Below, piece by piece: positions 1 to 9,121 of a stretch of 64,000 bases of DNA (within the stretch, counting starts at the first letter, position 1; each line of letters starts with the position of its first letter). A program made the position numbers and the translations under genes. Below the pieces are notes generated by a model. The model saw only the letters and a program-made list of their open reading frames with translations. It did no database searches and was not told the DNA's origin. The stretch is from Spirochaetota bacterium (GTDB lineage: Bacteria; Spirochaetota; Spirochaetia; Treponematales; UBA12059): positions 1 to 64,000 of the forward strand of contig JAKQKE010000284.1 in assembly GCA_029560805.1 (NCBI GenBank), written 5' to 3'.

Positions 1-60
1 GAGTCGAACCCTCGTCTCCAGCTTGGAAGGCTGGGGTAATAGCCGTTATACGACTGGCGC
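1..60 (-). tRNA. tRNA-Gly (TCC), 3' end cut by window edge
   Basis: On the minus strand the 5' half starts at position 60 with acceptor GCGCCAG. A D-arm follows, then the anticodon stem-loop CCAGC-CTTCCAA-GCTGG with anticodon TCC, and then the start of a T-arm (GGGTTCGACTC). The last ~12 nt, including the 3' acceptor strand, lie outside the window. The anticodon reads GGA/GGG glycine codons. Seen directly by folding; not scored with a tRNA model. Confidence 0.9.
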
Positions 61-300
61 AGTGCGAATGTGTGCGCTGGAAGCGCACGGGTCGTCCAAG
101 GTACCAGTCGTTCATCTCGTCGCCCCGGTAGGGGCTCCTCGCTGTACGCCTGGCGCATCGTCGTTCGGTACGTGCGGAAGATAGCATCGAGGCCGGGCTC
201 GAGTCAACGGCCGGGTTCGGACGCCATCACGGAGCGGAGCAGCGCGGGGCGGAGCTGAGTCCCGTCAAGCGACGGGAGGGGGTGGCGCTCGGCGATGGTC
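61..300. other. Intergenic region, no convincing gene
   Basis: About 240 bp upstream of the V-ATPase promoter. The one short open frame (70-258) is arginine/serine-rich low-complexity translation without a ribosome site, and I do not accept it. Two perfect inverted repeats are visible: GTGCGCT/AGCGCAC at 72-88 (3-nt loop) and TCCCGTC/GACGGGA at 260-277 (4-nt loop). Neither is followed by a T-run, so they are not standard terminators. The first lies just upstream of the tRNA-Gly gene. Their function is unknown. Confidence 0.5.
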
Positions 301-329
301 TTGCGTCCGAAATGGCCGTCCACGATACT
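301..329 (+). promoter_or_regulatory. Sigma70-type promoter of the V-ATPase operon
   Basis: TTGCGT (301-306), a 17-bp spacer, then GATACT (324-329), 32 bp upstream of the first start codon. Spacing and hexamers match the other promoters in this window. A G-rich ribosome site (AGGGGG) follows before position 362. Confidence 0.55.
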
Positions 330-361
330 TAGTTCATCGCGGGACAAGGGGGTATCTGACG

Positions 362-721
362 ATGAGTAGCGAAGCGAGGCATTTTGCCAAGCTGTTCAGG
401 GTCGAGCTCGACGACCTTATAGACGAGATAGGCCTGCTCGTCGATAGGATGGAGAATCGCTACGAGCGCGGCGAGCTGACCGAGTACGTTCACCTGGAGA
501 ACGCCGCATTCTATAAGAGGATGTCCGATTCGCTACTTAAATTCGCGGGCATTGTTGACGGAATCGATCCGTCGATCTATAAATGTATGGCTGATATTGA
601 AGCGGACTTGTTGGCTAGGTCGAGGGATTTTACTATAAAACTAGAGGATCCCGAGGCCGTACATATTTTACTGAGGCGAAAGCTCGATAAAGTCAAGAAA
701 TTCATCTCGTCGGACGAATGA
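362..721 (+). CDS. Hypothetical protein, first gene of the V-ATPase operon
   Basis: A 119-residue predicted soluble, charged, mostly helical protein with no signal peptide or membrane segment. I do not recognise a family. It follows the operon promoter and lies 39 bp ahead of subunit E in the same direction, so it is probably co-transcribed with the ATPase. Its second half is visibly richer in A/T (stretches such as TTTTACTATAAAACTAG) than the very GC-rich genes after it. Similar small unknown genes head V-ATPase operons in other spirochaetes as far as I recall. It could be an assembly factor or an accessory stalk protein, but nothing in the sequence decides this. The start has a GGGGG ribosome site. 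Confidence 0.7.
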   Translation: MSSEARHFAKLFRVELDDLIDEIGLLVDRMENRYERGELTEYVHLENAAFYKRMSDSLLKFAGIVDGIDPSIYKCMADIEADLLARSRDFTIKLEDPEAVHILLRRKLDKVKKFISSDE

Positions 722-760
722 GCGCCAGCGTTCTAACTATCGACCGGGAAAGAGGATGCC

Positions 761-1381
761 ATGGATATTCGGGTGCAGGAACTACTGGAGAAGATCAAGC
801 GCGACGGCGTGGAACATGCCGAGGCAGAGGCGGCGAAGATACTCGCCGATGCCGAGAAGAAGCGGGCCGACGTCATCGCGGCCGCCGAGAAGGAAGCCAA
901 GGCCATAGTCGCCAAGGCAGAGTCCGACGCGGCCAGGGCCGCTGAGTCCGGCAGGGCGGCGCTGACGCAGGCGTCGCGGGATCTGATCCTCGCCTTCTCG
1001 GGCGAGGTCCAGAACCTGCTCGCCGAGCTGGTCAAGGCCGAGGTCGAAGCCTCGTTCGATGCCGGGACCGTCAAGAAGGCCCTGCCGACCATCCTCGAAG
1101 CCTGGTCCAAGGATGGTCGAGACGAGCTGTCGGTGCTGTTGCCCGCCAAGGACCTCAAAGACCTCGAGGCGTTCTTCAAGGAGAAGCTCGCCGCCTCGTT
1201 CAAGAAGGGCGTCGAGTTCAAGCCGCTCAAGGACGCGAGAGCCGGGTTCAGGATCGTGGAGAAGGGCGGGGCGGCCTACTACGACTTCTCGGCCCAGGCC
1301 GTGGCCGAGATGCTCGGTTCCTACCTGAACGCCAGACTGGCCGCGATCGCGGCCTCGTCCGTCGCGGAGGCGGCGAAGTAG
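761..1381 (+). CDS. ntpE: V-type ATP synthase subunit E (peripheral stalk)
   Basis: 206 residues. Residues ~10-75 form a long alanine/glutamate/lysine-rich helix, as expected for the peripheral stalk that links the A3B3 head to subunit I. A small globular C-terminal part follows (~110-206) and includes the segment FRIVEKGGAAYYDFS, typical of the family. The start at 761 follows the ribosome site AAAGAGGA with 5-nt spacing. It is the first recognisable ATPase gene of the operon, 7 bp before the DUF2764 gene. No subunit G partner for the E/G stalk heterodimer is seen in the operon. The family call rests on the stalk-like N-terminus, the C-terminal pattern and position; homology in E subunits is weak. 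Confidence 0.88.
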   Translation: MDIRVQELLEKIKRDGVEHAEAEAAKILADAEKKRADVIAAAEKEAKAIVAKAESDAARAAESGRAALTQASRDLILAFSGEVQNLLAELVKAEVEASFDAGTVKKALPTILEAWSKDGRDELSVLLPAKDLKDLEAFFKEKLAASFKKGVEFKPLKDARAGFRIVEKGGAAYYDFSAQAVAEMLGSYLNARLAAIAASSVAEAAK

Positions 1382-1388
1382 GGCCGCC

Positions 1389-1973
1389 ATGTCTTCCTAT
1401 TATTACTTCGTGGCGACGCTCCCGTCGCTGCTGGCCGGCGCTTCGGCCCCGCCGCTATCTCACGCCGAGTTCCTGGAACGCTCCTCGCGCTTCCTATCCG
1501 AGAAGGACATGGCCGTGCTCGAGGGGGCCAGGCTCTTCATTCCAGAGGACGGCTCCTTTCCGACGGCGGCCGGCTCGTCGCCGCTACTGGCAAGGTACTA
1601 TCGCTGGGAGCTGTCATTGCGCAACGAGCTGGCGAGACTTCGCGCCGGGAGGCTACAGAAACCGGTCGAGAAACACGTGAAGCCGGGCGAGCCGGAGTGG
1701 GACGGGCTCAAGGTAGCCCAGGCCGCGATGCAGGCGGACGATCCGCTCCAGGGCGAGCTATTGATCGAGCGGGAGCGATGGTCGTTCGTCGAGTCGCTCG
1801 CCGTGGGTCGGTTCTTCGATCTAGAGTACCTCGTGTCGTACGCGTTGATGCTGCAGGCGCTCGAGCGCCGGGCTCGCTTCGCCGCGCAGCGAGGCCAGGA
1901 AGGCTACGAGACCGTTTACCGGTCCGTCCTTGAAACCGCGGACTACCGCGATGAATCCGGAGAGAGCAAATGA
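1389..1973 (+). CDS. DUF2764 family protein of V-ATPase operons
   Basis: 194 residues, beginning SSYYYFVATLPSL, the typical opening of the DUF2764 family found between the E and A genes of V-type ATPase operons in spirochaetes, Chlamydiae and Bacteroidetes. The protein is helical and has no signal peptide. These operons lack recognisable subunit C and F genes, and this gene occupies the C position. A role as the central-stalk/rotor adaptor, replacing subunit C (d), is therefore reasonable but is inference. Its stop overlaps the subunit A start by 4 bp (ATGA), which implies translational coupling. Confidence 0.85.
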   Translation: MSSYYYFVATLPSLLAGASAPPLSHAEFLERSSRFLSEKDMAVLEGARLFIPEDGSFPTAAGSSPLLARYYRWELSLRNELARLRAGRLQKPVEKHVKPGEPEWDGLKVAQAAMQADDPLQGELLIERERWSFVESLAVGRFFDLEYLVSYALMLQALERRARFAAQRGQEGYETVYRSVLETADYRDESGESK

Positions 1974-3739
1974 CAAACACCAAAGGGGCGGTCACCGGCG
2001 TTAACGGCAACATGGTCAGCGTCCGCGTCGACGGCACCGTTTCGATGAACGAGGTCGCCTATATCGTCGTCGGCGGTAAGCGGCTCAAGTCCGAGATCAT
2101 CCGCGTCCAGGGCGATATCGTCCAGACGCAGGTCTTCGAGATGACCAAGGGCATCAAGGTCGGCGACCCGGTCGAATTCACCGGCGAGATGCTCGCGGTC
2201 GAGCTCGGGCCGGGCCTGCTCGGCAAGATCTACGACGGGCTCCAGAACCCGCTGCCCGAGGTCGCGGCCCAGACCGGCTACTTCCTCGAGCCCGGCGTGT
2301 ACCTGGAGGCGCTTCCGAGGAACGTAAAGTGGTCCTGGACGCCGGTAGCCAAGGCCGGCGACAGGGTGGAGCGCGCCGACCTGCTCGGCACCGTGCCCGA
2401 GGGCGCGTTCACGCACCGCGTGATGGTGCCGTTCACCATGTACGGCTCGTATACGGTCAAGTCGATCAAGCCGGCCGGCGAGTACGCGGTCACCGACGAG
2501 GTAGCCGTGCTCGAGGACGAGTCCGGCGCGTCGACGCGCGTGACGATGATGTTCCAGTGGCCGGTCAAGCGCGCCATCGACTGCTACGCCGAGCGCCTCA
2601 AGCCGGTCGAGCCGATGGTCACGAAGACGCGCATCATCGATACCTTCTTCCCGGTGGCCAAGGGCGGCACCTACTGCATCCCCGGCCCCTTCGGCGCCGG
2701 CAAGACGGTACTGCAGCAGGTGACGAGCCGCAACGCCGACGTCGACATCGTCATCATCGCCGCCTGCGGCGAGCGCGCCGGCGAGGTCGTCGAGACGCTC
2801 AAGGAATTCCCCGAGCTTCTCGACCCGCGCACCGGCAAGTCGCTGATGGAACGTACGATCATCGTCTGCAACACCTCGTCGATGCCGGTCGCGGCGCGCG
2901 AGGCCTCGGTGTATACCGCGGTGACGATGGCCGAGTACTACCGGCAGATGGGCTTGAACGTGCTGCTCCTGGCCGATTCGACGAGCCGCTGGGCCCAGGC
3001 CATGCGCGAGATGTCCGGCCGCCTCGAGGAGATCCCCGGCGAGGAGGCCTTCCCGGCCTACCTGGAGTCGGTGATCGCCAGCTTCTACGAGCGCGCCGGC
3101 ATCGTGCGGCTCAAGGACGGCTCGAAGGGCTCCGTCACGATCGGCGGCACGGTGTCGCCGGCCGGCGGCAACTTCGAGGAGCCGGTCACCCAGGCCACGC
3201 TCAAGGTGGTCGGCGCCTTCCACGGCTTGTCCCGCGAGCGCTCCGACGCCCGCAAGTACCCCGCGATCCACCCGCTCGACTCCTGGTCCAAGTACGGAGG
3301 CCTGCTCGACGCGTCATCGGTAGCCTGGGCGCATTCCTTCCTTAAGCGCGGCACCGAGGTCGGCCAGATGATGAAGGTGGTAGGCGAGGAGGGCACGAGC
3401 CTGGACGACTTCCTCGTGTACCTCAAGGGCGAGTTCCTCGACGACGTGTACCTGCAGCAGAACTCGTTCGACGCGGTCGACGCATCCGTGTCGCCGGAGC
3501 GGCAGAAGGCGTCGTTCCGCTCCTGCGTTCGCATCCTCGGCTCGTCGTTCGACTTCAAGGACAAGGACGCCGCCCGGGCCTGGTTCAACCAGCTCAGGCA
3601 GCGCTTCCTCGACGGCAACGGCATCGAGTGGGGTACCGACGCGTACGTGTCGGCCGAGGCCGAGCTCAAGGCCTTCATCGACGAGCGGGTATCGGGGCTC
3701 GATAAGAAGGCGGCCCGGATCATTGAGAGCCTGGAGTAA
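1970..3739 (+). CDS. ntpA: V-type ATP synthase catalytic subunit A
   Basis: 589 residues, the usual length. The N-terminal beta barrel (~1-75) is followed by the non-homologous bulge region that separates A from F-type beta subunits. The catalytic P-loop GPFGAGKT lies at ~239-246, then the GERAGE segment and the SRWAQAMRE switch. A C-terminal helical domain completes the protein. Three copies form the ATP-hydrolysing or -synthesising sites of the A3B3 head. The ATG lies in a 4-bp overlap with the DUF2764 gene, and subunit B starts 5 bp after the stop. Confidence 0.97.
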   Translation: MTNTKGAVTGVNGNMVSVRVDGTVSMNEVAYIVVGGKRLKSEIIRVQGDIVQTQVFEMTKGIKVGDPVEFTGEMLAVELGPGLLGKIYDGLQNPLPEVAAQTGYFLEPGVYLEALPRNVKWSWTPVAKAGDRVERADLLGTVPEGAFTHRVMVPFTMYGSYTVKSIKPAGEYAVTDEVAVLEDESGASTRVTMMFQWPVKRAIDCYAERLKPVEPMVTKTRIIDTFFPVAKGGTYCIPGPFGAGKTVLQQVTSRNADVDIVIIAACGERAGEVVETLKEFPELLDPRTGKSLMERTIIVCNTSSMPVAAREASVYTAVTMAEYYRQMGLNVLLLADSTSRWAQAMREMSGRLEEIPGEEAFPAYLESVIASFYERAGIVRLKDGSKGSVTIGGTVSPAGGNFEEPVTQATLKVVGAFHGLSRERSDARKYPAIHPLDSWSKYGGLLDASSVAWAHSFLKRGTEVGQMMKVVGEEGTSLDDFLVYLKGEFLDDVYLQQNSFDAVDASVSPERQKASFRSCVRILGSSFDFKDKDAARAWFNQLRQRFLDGNGIEWGTDAYVSAEAELKAFIDERVSGLDKKAARIIESLE

Positions 3740-3744
3740 CGGAT

Positions 3745-5043
3745 ATGAAGAAGGTATATTCCCACATTGAATCGATCAAGGGCAGCGTCATCACCGTGCG
3801 GGCCACCGGCGTGACCTATGGGGAGCTGGCCGAGGTCAAGACGCGCTTCGGCGTTTCGCTCGCCGAGGTCAATAGGCTCGACGAGGATATGGTCTCGCTC
3901 CAGGTCTTCGCCGGAGGCCGAGGCATCTCGACCGGCGACGAGGTGCGTTTCCTGGGCAACCCGATGCGCGTCAGCTTCGGCGACTCGCTCAAGGGCCGTA
4001 TCTTCACCGGCTCGGGCGAGCCTCGTGACAACGGTCCGACGCTGAGCGAGAACCTGATCCCGATAGGCGGCCCGTCGGTCAACCCGACGAAACGCATCAT
4101 CCCGCGCGAGATGGTGCGCACCGGCATCCCGATGATCGACCTCTTCAACACGCTCGTGAAGAGCCAGAAGCTGCCGATCTTCTCGATCTCCGGCGAGCCG
4201 TACAACCAGCTACTGGCCCGTATCGCGATGCAGGCCGAGGTCGACCTGATCATCCTCGGCGGTATGGGCCTCAAGTACGACGACTACCTGTTCTTCAAGG
4301 ATACCCTCGAGGAGGGCGGCTCCCTCCAGAAGACGATCATGTTCGTGCACACCGCCGCCGACCCCGTCGTCGAGTGCCTGATGGTGCCGGATATCTCCCT
4401 GGCCGTAGCGGAGCGTTTCGCCCTCAAGGGCCTCAACGTGCTCGTTTTGCTGACCGATATGACCAACTTCGCCGACGCGATGAAGGAGATAGCCATCACG
4501 CAGGAGCAGGTGCCGTCGAACCGCGGCTATCCCGGCGACCTGTACTCGCAGCTGGCCTCCCGCTACGAGAAGGCTGTCGACTTCGCCGACTCAGGCTCGA
4601 TCACGATCCTCGCGGTGACGACGATGCCCGGCGACGACGTGACCCACCCGGTGCCCGACAACACCGGCTACATCACCGAGGGCCAGTTCTACCTGAAGGG
4701 CGGCCGCATCGAGCCGTTCGGCTCCCTATCGCGCCTCAAGCAGCAGGTCAACGGCCGCACCAGGGCCGACCATCGCGCCATCATGGACGGCATGATCAAG
4801 CTGTTCTCCGCCTACCGCGACACTCTCGAGAAGAAGTCGATGGGCTTCCAGATGTCGGCCTGGGACCAGAAGCTGCTCAAGTACGGCGAGCTGTTCGAGA
4901 GCGAGATGATGGACCTGTCGGTCAACATCCCGCTCGAGGGCGCGCTCGACAAGGGCTGGGAGATACTGGCGGCCTGCTTCGAGCCCCAGGAGACCGGCCT
5001 CCAATCCAAGCTGATAGACCAGTTCTGGCCCAAGAAGGCATGA
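3745..5043 (+). CDS. ntpB: V-type ATP synthase subunit B
   Basis: 432 residues. It has the beta-barrel N-terminus and a nucleotide-fold domain in which the P-loop position reads [15 protein letters not shown]. This is the degenerate, non-catalytic form expected for B subunits (compare SASGLPHN in other species). The downstream blocks [18 protein letters not shown] and [20 protein letters not shown] are diagnostic. It forms the alternating non-catalytic positions of the A3B3 ring. The spacing to subunit A (5 bp) and D (3 bp) shows a single transcript. Confidence 0.97.
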   Translation: MKKVYSHIESIKGSVITVRATGVTYGELAEVKTRFGVSLAEVNRLDEDMVSLQVFAGGRGISTGDEVRFLGNPMRVSFGDSLKGRIFTGSGEPRDNGPTLSENLIPIGGPSVNPTKRIIPREMVRTGIPMIDLFNTLVKSQKLPIFSISGEPYNQLLARIAMQAEVDLIILGGMGLKYDDYLFFKDTLEEGGSLQKTIMFVHTAADPVVECLMVPDISLAVAERFALKGLNVLVLLTDMTNFADAMKEIAITQEQVPSNRGYPGDLYSQLASRYEKAVDFADSGSITILAVTTMPGDDVTHPVPDNTGYITEGQFYLKGGRIEPFGSLSRLKQQVNGRTRADHRAIMDGMIKLFSAYRDTLEKKSMGFQMSAWDQKLLKYGELFESEMMDLSVNIPLEGALDKGWEILAACFEPQETGLQSKLIDQFWPKKA

Positions 5044-5046
5044 GTC

Positions 5047-5661
5047 GTGGCAAAGATCAAGCTGACTAAGAACGAGCTCAAGAAGCAGAAGGACGCGCTC
5101 AAAATGTACAAGCGCTACCTCCCGACGCTCCAGCTCAAGAAACAGCAGCTGCAAACCGAGATCCGCGGGATCGAGGCCAGGGCGCGGGACATCGCCGCCG
5201 AGCGCGACCGGCACCTGGCCGAATTCCAGGCCTGGGTAGCGGTCTTCGGCGAGGAGGACGCGATCAAGCGCCCCGACGGCGGCTGGATCATCTCCTCGGG
5301 GACGATACGCACGAGCGTCGGCAACATCGCAGGCGTCGACATCCCCGTGTTCAAGGACGCCGATTTCGCGATCGACGAGTATGACCTGTTCGCCAAGCCG
5401 CTCTGGATAGACCGGGCGCTCGAGCGCCTGCGGGCCATGCTGACGCTCGACCTCGAGATCAAGGTGCTCGAGGAGCAGATAGCCCGGTTATCCCGGGAAC
5501 TGCGCACGACGACGCAACGCGTCAACCTGTTCGAGAAGGTCAAGATCCCGGAGACCGCCGCGAGCATCAAGAAGATCGGCATCTACCTCGGCGATCAGCA
5601 GACCGCCCAGGTCGTCCGCGGCAAGATGGCCAAGCGCAAGGTCGAGAGGATAGCGTCATGA
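5047..5661 (+). CDS. ntpD: V-type ATP synthase subunit D (central shaft)
   Basis: 204 residues beginning at a GTG. The N-terminus (AKIKLTKNELKKQKDALKMY) and C-terminal helix are long coiled-coil helices that form the rotating shaft inside A3B3, with a small globular middle. Its family match is clear from the LTKNELKKQ start and the NLFEKVKIPE motif near residue 160. The 3' end overlaps the subunit I start by 4 bp (ATGA). It normally binds subunit F, but no F gene is seen here. Confidence 0.94.
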   Translation: MAKIKLTKNELKKQKDALKMYKRYLPTLQLKKQQLQTEIRGIEARARDIAAERDRHLAEFQAWVAVFGEEDAIKRPDGGWIISSGTIRTSVGNIAGVDIPVFKDADFAIDEYDLFAKPLWIDRALERLRAMLTLDLEIKVLEEQIARLSRELRTTTQRVNLFEKVKIPETAASIKKIGIYLGDQQTAQVVRGKMAKRKVERIAS

Positions 5662-7520
5662 TAGCCCCGATGAAACGCGCCTTCGTCATGATGATGGAGC
5701 GCGAGAAGAAAGAGGCGCTCCACACGCTACGCAGGCTCGGTAGCCTCCACGTCGAGCCCCTCGAGGGCGTAGGCGGGGATTATGACGAGTTGTCGGCCTC
5801 GGTTGCGGCTATGCGCGAGGCGATCGGGCTCCTGTCGGAATTCAAGGCCGAGAAGCAGCTCGAGGAGCTGAACATGCGCGACGGTCTCGACCTGGCCAAT
5901 CGAGTGCGCCGCCTCGATGCCGAGTCCAAGGCGGCGAACGACGAGGCCGCGGCGACGGCCCGCGAGATAGAGCGCATCAGGCCGTGGGGAGACTTCGACC
6001 CGTCCGCGATCGCGGAACTATCCGGCAAGGGGATACCGCTCCGCCTCGTCGAGCTGTCGGCCAAGAAGCTGGAGGCCGCGTCGTTCGGGTCGGACTTCAT
6101 CCGCCTCGGCGAGGCGAAGGGGTCGGTCAGGCTGGCCGTGATCGCCGGACCCGAAGCGGCTTTGCCGAGCGACTGCGTCGAGTTCCGCCTGCCCGCCAAG
6201 GGGCTTTCAGAGCTGGAGGCCGAGCTGATCGACGCCCGCTCGAGGGCCTCGGCGGCCCGCCAGGCGATGGCCGCCGAGGCGCCGCGCTCCGAGGGTCTCA
6301 AGAAGGCGCTGGCCAGGGTCGAGCGCGACATGGCCTTCGAGGCCCTGCGCTCCGGCATGTCCGCCGGCGACGGCGTATCCTGGCTGGCGGCGTGGGTGCC
6401 TGCCAAGGAGGAGAAGCGCCTGTCGGACCTCGCCGCCAAGGAAGGCTGGGGGCTACTCCTCGACGACCCGCTCGAAGAGGAGCAGCCGCCTACCAAGATA
6501 GAGAATCCGGCTATCATCAGGATGATACAGCCGGTATTCGACTTCCTCGGCACCGTGCCCAACTACCGCGAGTACGACATCTCCGGCCTGTTCCTCCTGT
6601 TCTTCTCGGTTTTCTTCGCGATGATCTTCGGCGACGGCGGCTACGGCGGCATCCTGCTACTGGCCGGTGCCGCGCTGGCGATCAAGTCGAAGGCCTCCGG
6701 CAAGCCGGTGCCCGACTTCATCAGGCTCCTCATGGTGCTCGCGGCGACGACCGTCGTCTGGGGAGCGCTGACGATGAGCTGGTTCGGCCTGCCGCCCGAG
6801 CGCGTGCCGACCCTTCTCAAGTCGCTGTCGGTGTACTGGGTATCGAACGCCAATCCCGATTCGGGTAACAACGTCAAGATACTCTGCTTCATGCTCGGCC
6901 TGGCGCACCTGTCCATCGCCCACCTGATGAACATCCGCCGCGACTTCCCGTCGCTCAAGTTCATCGGGCAGCTCGGTCAGTTCGCGATGGTCGCCGGCAT
7001 GTTCTTCGTCGTGCTCAACCTCGTGATCAGCTCCACGCAACACCCGATACCGACCTGGTCGCTGGTTTCGATAGGGGCGGGCTTCGTCCTCAACTTCATG
7101 TTCGCCAACTACGAGGGCGGCGGCAACTTCTTCTCGGCGCTCGGCAAGAGCGTGCTCGCCAGCATGGCGAACATCGTCTCGGTGTTCCTCGGCGTCGTCA
7201 ACATCTTCGCCGACATCGTCTCGTATATCCGCCTGTGGGCAGTAGGCCTCGCGGGGTTAGCCATAAGCCAGACGGTCAATAATATGGCTGGACCGATGTT
7301 CGGCAAGGCTATAATGTTCGCGGCCGGCATAGCCCTGCTCGTGTTCGGGCATGGCCTCAATATCATCATGAGCGTGCTGTCCGTCATCGTGCACGGCGTA
7401 CGGCTCAACGTACTGGAGTTCTCGGGCCACCTCGGCATGGAGTGGTCCGGCTATAAATACGAACCGTTCAGGGATACCGTTCAGGCAGAACGGACCGACA
7501 TGGAAAGGAGCATCTCATGA
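5658..7520 (+). CDS. ntpI: V-type ATP synthase subunit I (membrane stator, a-subunit)
   Basis: 620 residues. The N-terminal ~285 residues are a cytoplasmic, coiled-coil-rich arm that contacts the peripheral stalks. The C-terminal half holds about seven or eight membrane segments beginning near FLLFFSVFFAMIFGDGGYGG. The essential ion-channel arginine is in SYIRLWAVGLAGLAIS (Arg525). This arginine releases the ion from the rotor glutamate of subunit K. Both ends overlap neighbours (D by 4 bp, K by 4 bp), so stator and rotor are translationally coupled. Confidence 0.95.
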   Translation: MIAPMKRAFVMMMEREKKEALHTLRRLGSLHVEPLEGVGGDYDELSASVAAMREAIGLLSEFKAEKQLEELNMRDGLDLANRVRRLDAESKAANDEAAATAREIERIRPWGDFDPSAIAELSGKGIPLRLVELSAKKLEAASFGSDFIRLGEAKGSVRLAVIAGPEAALPSDCVEFRLPAKGLSELEAELIDARSRASAARQAMAAEAPRSEGLKKALARVERDMAFEALRSGMSAGDGVSWLAAWVPAKEEKRLSDLAAKEGWGLLLDDPLEEEQPPTKIENPAIIRMIQPVFDFLGTVPNYREYDISGLFLLFFSVFFAMIFGDGGYGGILLLAGAALAIKSKASGKPVPDFIRLLMVLAATTVVWGALTMSWFGLPPERVPTLLKSLSVYWVSNANPDSGNNVKILCFMLGLAHLSIAHLMNIRRDFPSLKFIGQLGQFAMVAGMFFVVLNLVISSTQHPIPTWSLVSIGAGFVLNFMFANYEGGGNFFSALGKSVLASMANIVSVFLGVVNIFADIVSYIRLWAVGLAGLAISQTVNNMAGPMFGKAIMFAAGIALLVFGHGLNIIMSVLSVIVHGVRLNVLEFSGHLGMEWSGYKYEPFRDTVQAERTDMERSIS

Positions 7521-7939
7521 ATATGGGCATGATCGGCGTCGCGGCCGTTCTAGGGATCGCGGCCATAGGGTCGGCGATCGGCATCGGCATCGCCGGGCAG
7601 GCGGCTATCGGGGCCTGGAAGCGCAATTACATGGCCAACAAGCCGGCGTCGTTCCTCCTCGTGGTGTTCGCCGGAGCGCCGCTTACGCAGACGATCTACG
7701 GCTTCATCCTGATGCAGCGCATGGCCGTCTCGACGAAGGACCCCGCGCTTCTCCTCGGCGCCGGCGTGATCGGCGGCCTGGCGATGGCGCTGTCCGCGAT
7801 CGCCCAGGGACAGGCCGGCGCGGCCTCCTCGGACGCGTTCGGCGAGACGGGCAAGGGCTTCGGCCAGTACATTACCGTCGTCGGCCTTTGCGAGACGGTG
7901 GCGCTGTTCGTGATGGCCTTCACCTTCGGCGCTATCTAG
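7517..7939 (+). CDS. ntpK: V-type ATP synthase subunit K (rotor ring, double-hairpin proteolipid)
   Basis: 140 residues with four membrane helices, i.e. a fused pair of c-type hairpins. The first hairpin carries Thr57-Gln58 (APLTQTIYGF) and the second Gln97 (AIAQGQ) and Glu126 (LCETVALF). There is therefore one ion-binding carboxylate per four helices, as in V-type rings. These four positions match the Na+ ligands described for Enterococcus hirae NtpK (Thr64, Gln65, Gln110, Glu139), so sodium coupling is predicted. It is the last gene of the operon, followed by an intrinsic terminator. Confidence 0.95.
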   Translation: MNMGMIGVAAVLGIAAIGSAIGIGIAGQAAIGAWKRNYMANKPASFLLVVFAGAPLTQTIYGFILMQRMAVSTKDPALLLGAGVIGGLAMALSAIAQGQAGAASSDAFGETGKGFGQYITVVGLCETVALFVMAFTFGAI

Positions 7940-7961
7940 GCCGTAGCGATTAGGCCTTCGG

Positions 7962-7998
7962 GACTGGAGGGGGCGCGAGCCCACTCCAGTCTTTTTTT
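7962..7998 (+). terminator. Rho-independent terminator of the V-ATPase operon
   Basis: Perfect 8-bp stem GACTGGAG (7962-7969) / CTCCAGTC (7984-7991) followed directly by seven T residues. It lies 22 bp after the subunit K stop and before the ispG promoter. Confidence 0.92.
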
Positions 7999-8061
7999 AG
8001 GCAGAGCGTCTGGATCGGCTCCTGTCCGACTGAGGCGCTCCCATTTCGTTCCGCTTCCGTA

Positions 8062-8067
8062 TATAAT
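8062..8067 (+). promoter_or_regulatory. -10 box of ispG, leaderless geometry
   Basis: A consensus TATAAT stands 7 nt before the ATG at 8075, so transcription would start at or next to the start codon. No good -35 hexamer is visible at 17-18 bp (TCCCAT). No ribosome site is present. Confidence 0.5.
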
Positions 8068-8074
8068 GGCTCCC

Positions 8075-9121
8075 ATGGTAAGCAAGACAAGGCCCGTCAA
8101 GGTCGGGCGCGTCATAATTGGCGGCGGACACCGGCCGTCGGTGCAGACGATGTGGAAGGCGCCCCTGCGCTCGGGAGGGCTCGAGTCGGTCGCCGACGGC
8201 GTCCGCGGTCTCGAGGCCCTCGGTTGCGATATCCTGCGGTTCTCTACGCCGGACATGGAGCAAGCGGAGCTACTCGGCGCCCTCGCGTCGAGGGTCGACC
8301 TGCCGCTCGTCGCCGACATACACTTCGATTGGCGTATCGCGCTGCGCTGTCTCGATTTTCCCATAGCCAAGATACGCGTCAACCCGGGAAACCTGGGCGA
8401 GCCGTGGAAGCTTCGCGAGGTGGCCGCGAAGGCAGCCGACAAGGGCGTGCCGATACGGATAGGCGTCAACGCGGGCAGCCTGCCGGCCGACCTGCGGGAC
8501 GAGCCTGACCGCGGTACGGCGATAGTCGCCGCGGCCGAGCGCGAGGTCGCCGCTCTCGACGAGCTGGGCTTCCGGGACGTGATCGTATCGATGAAGGCCT
8601 CCGGCGTCGAGGAAACGGTGCGCGCCAACCGCCTGTTCTCGTCGAAGCACGATATACCGCTCCATATAGGCGTTACCGAGGCCGGTCCCCTCGTCCAGGG
8701 CTGCGTGCGTAGCGCCGCGGCGATATACCCGCTGCTGCTCGACGGCGTCGGAGACACGATACGCGTCTCGCTATCAGCCGACCCCTCGAACGAGGTGCTG
8801 GCCGGCGTCGAGCTGGTAGCGCTGGCGACCGGCTCGCGCAGGAGCGCCGACATCGTATCCTGTCCTCGCTGTGGACGGGCCGGCTTCGACACGCACGCGT
8901 TCACGGAGCGCTGGTGCGAGCGTATCTACGCGATACGGAAGCCGGTCACGGTCGCGGTCATGGGCTGCGTCGTCAACGGCCCGGGAGAAGCCAGGCACGC
9001 GGATATAGGCATTACCGGGGCGGGTGACAAGGTGATGGTATTCCGCAAGGGCGAAATAACGCGAACGTGCGCGCCCGAAGACGCCGATACTGTATTCGGG
9101 GAGGAACTCGCCCGATTATGA
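8075..9121 (+). CDS. ispG: 4-hydroxy-3-methylbut-2-en-1-yl diphosphate synthase
   Basis: ~348 residues. It catalyses the penultimate MEP-pathway step, reductive ring opening of MEcPP to HMBPP, using a [4Fe-4S] cluster. The TIM-barrel part includes GCDILRFSTPD, LVADIHFDW and RVNPGN. The C-terminal cluster domain has SCPRCGRAGFD and MGCVVNGPGEA, which supply the three cysteines and a glutamate. It is the short bacterial form without the insertion seen in Chlamydia and plants. An ATG at 8066 is also in frame, but it overlaps the TATAAT box, so I prefer 8075. The stop overlaps the next gene by 4 bp. ispE of the same pathway lies elsewhere in the window (40086). Confidence 0.95.
   Translation: MVSKTRPVKVGRVIIGGGHRPSVQTMWKAPLRSGGLESVADGVRGLEALGCDILRFSTPDMEQAELLGALASRVDLPLVADIHFDWRIALRCLDFPIAKIRVNPGNLGEPWKLREVAAKAADKGVPIRIGVNAGSLPADLRDEPDRGTAIVAAAEREVAALDELGFRDVIVSMKASGVEETVRANRLFSSKHDIPLHIGVTEAGPLVQGCVRSAAAIYPLLLDGVGDTIRVSLSADPSNEVLAGVELVALATGSRRSADIVSCPRCGRAGFDTHAFTERWCERIYAIRKPVTVAVMGCVVNGPGEARHADIGITGAGDKVMVFRKGEITRTCAPEDADTVFGEELARL

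Noticed and set aside
70-258. Open frame of 62 codons after the tRNA-Gly
   Set aside because: Arg/Ser-rich low-complexity translation, no ribosome site, spans an inverted repeat; looks like chance in high-GC DNA.
1943-3271. 442-codon open frame antisense to V-ATPase subunit A
   Set aside because: Shadow of ntpA; no domain pattern and no start signal.
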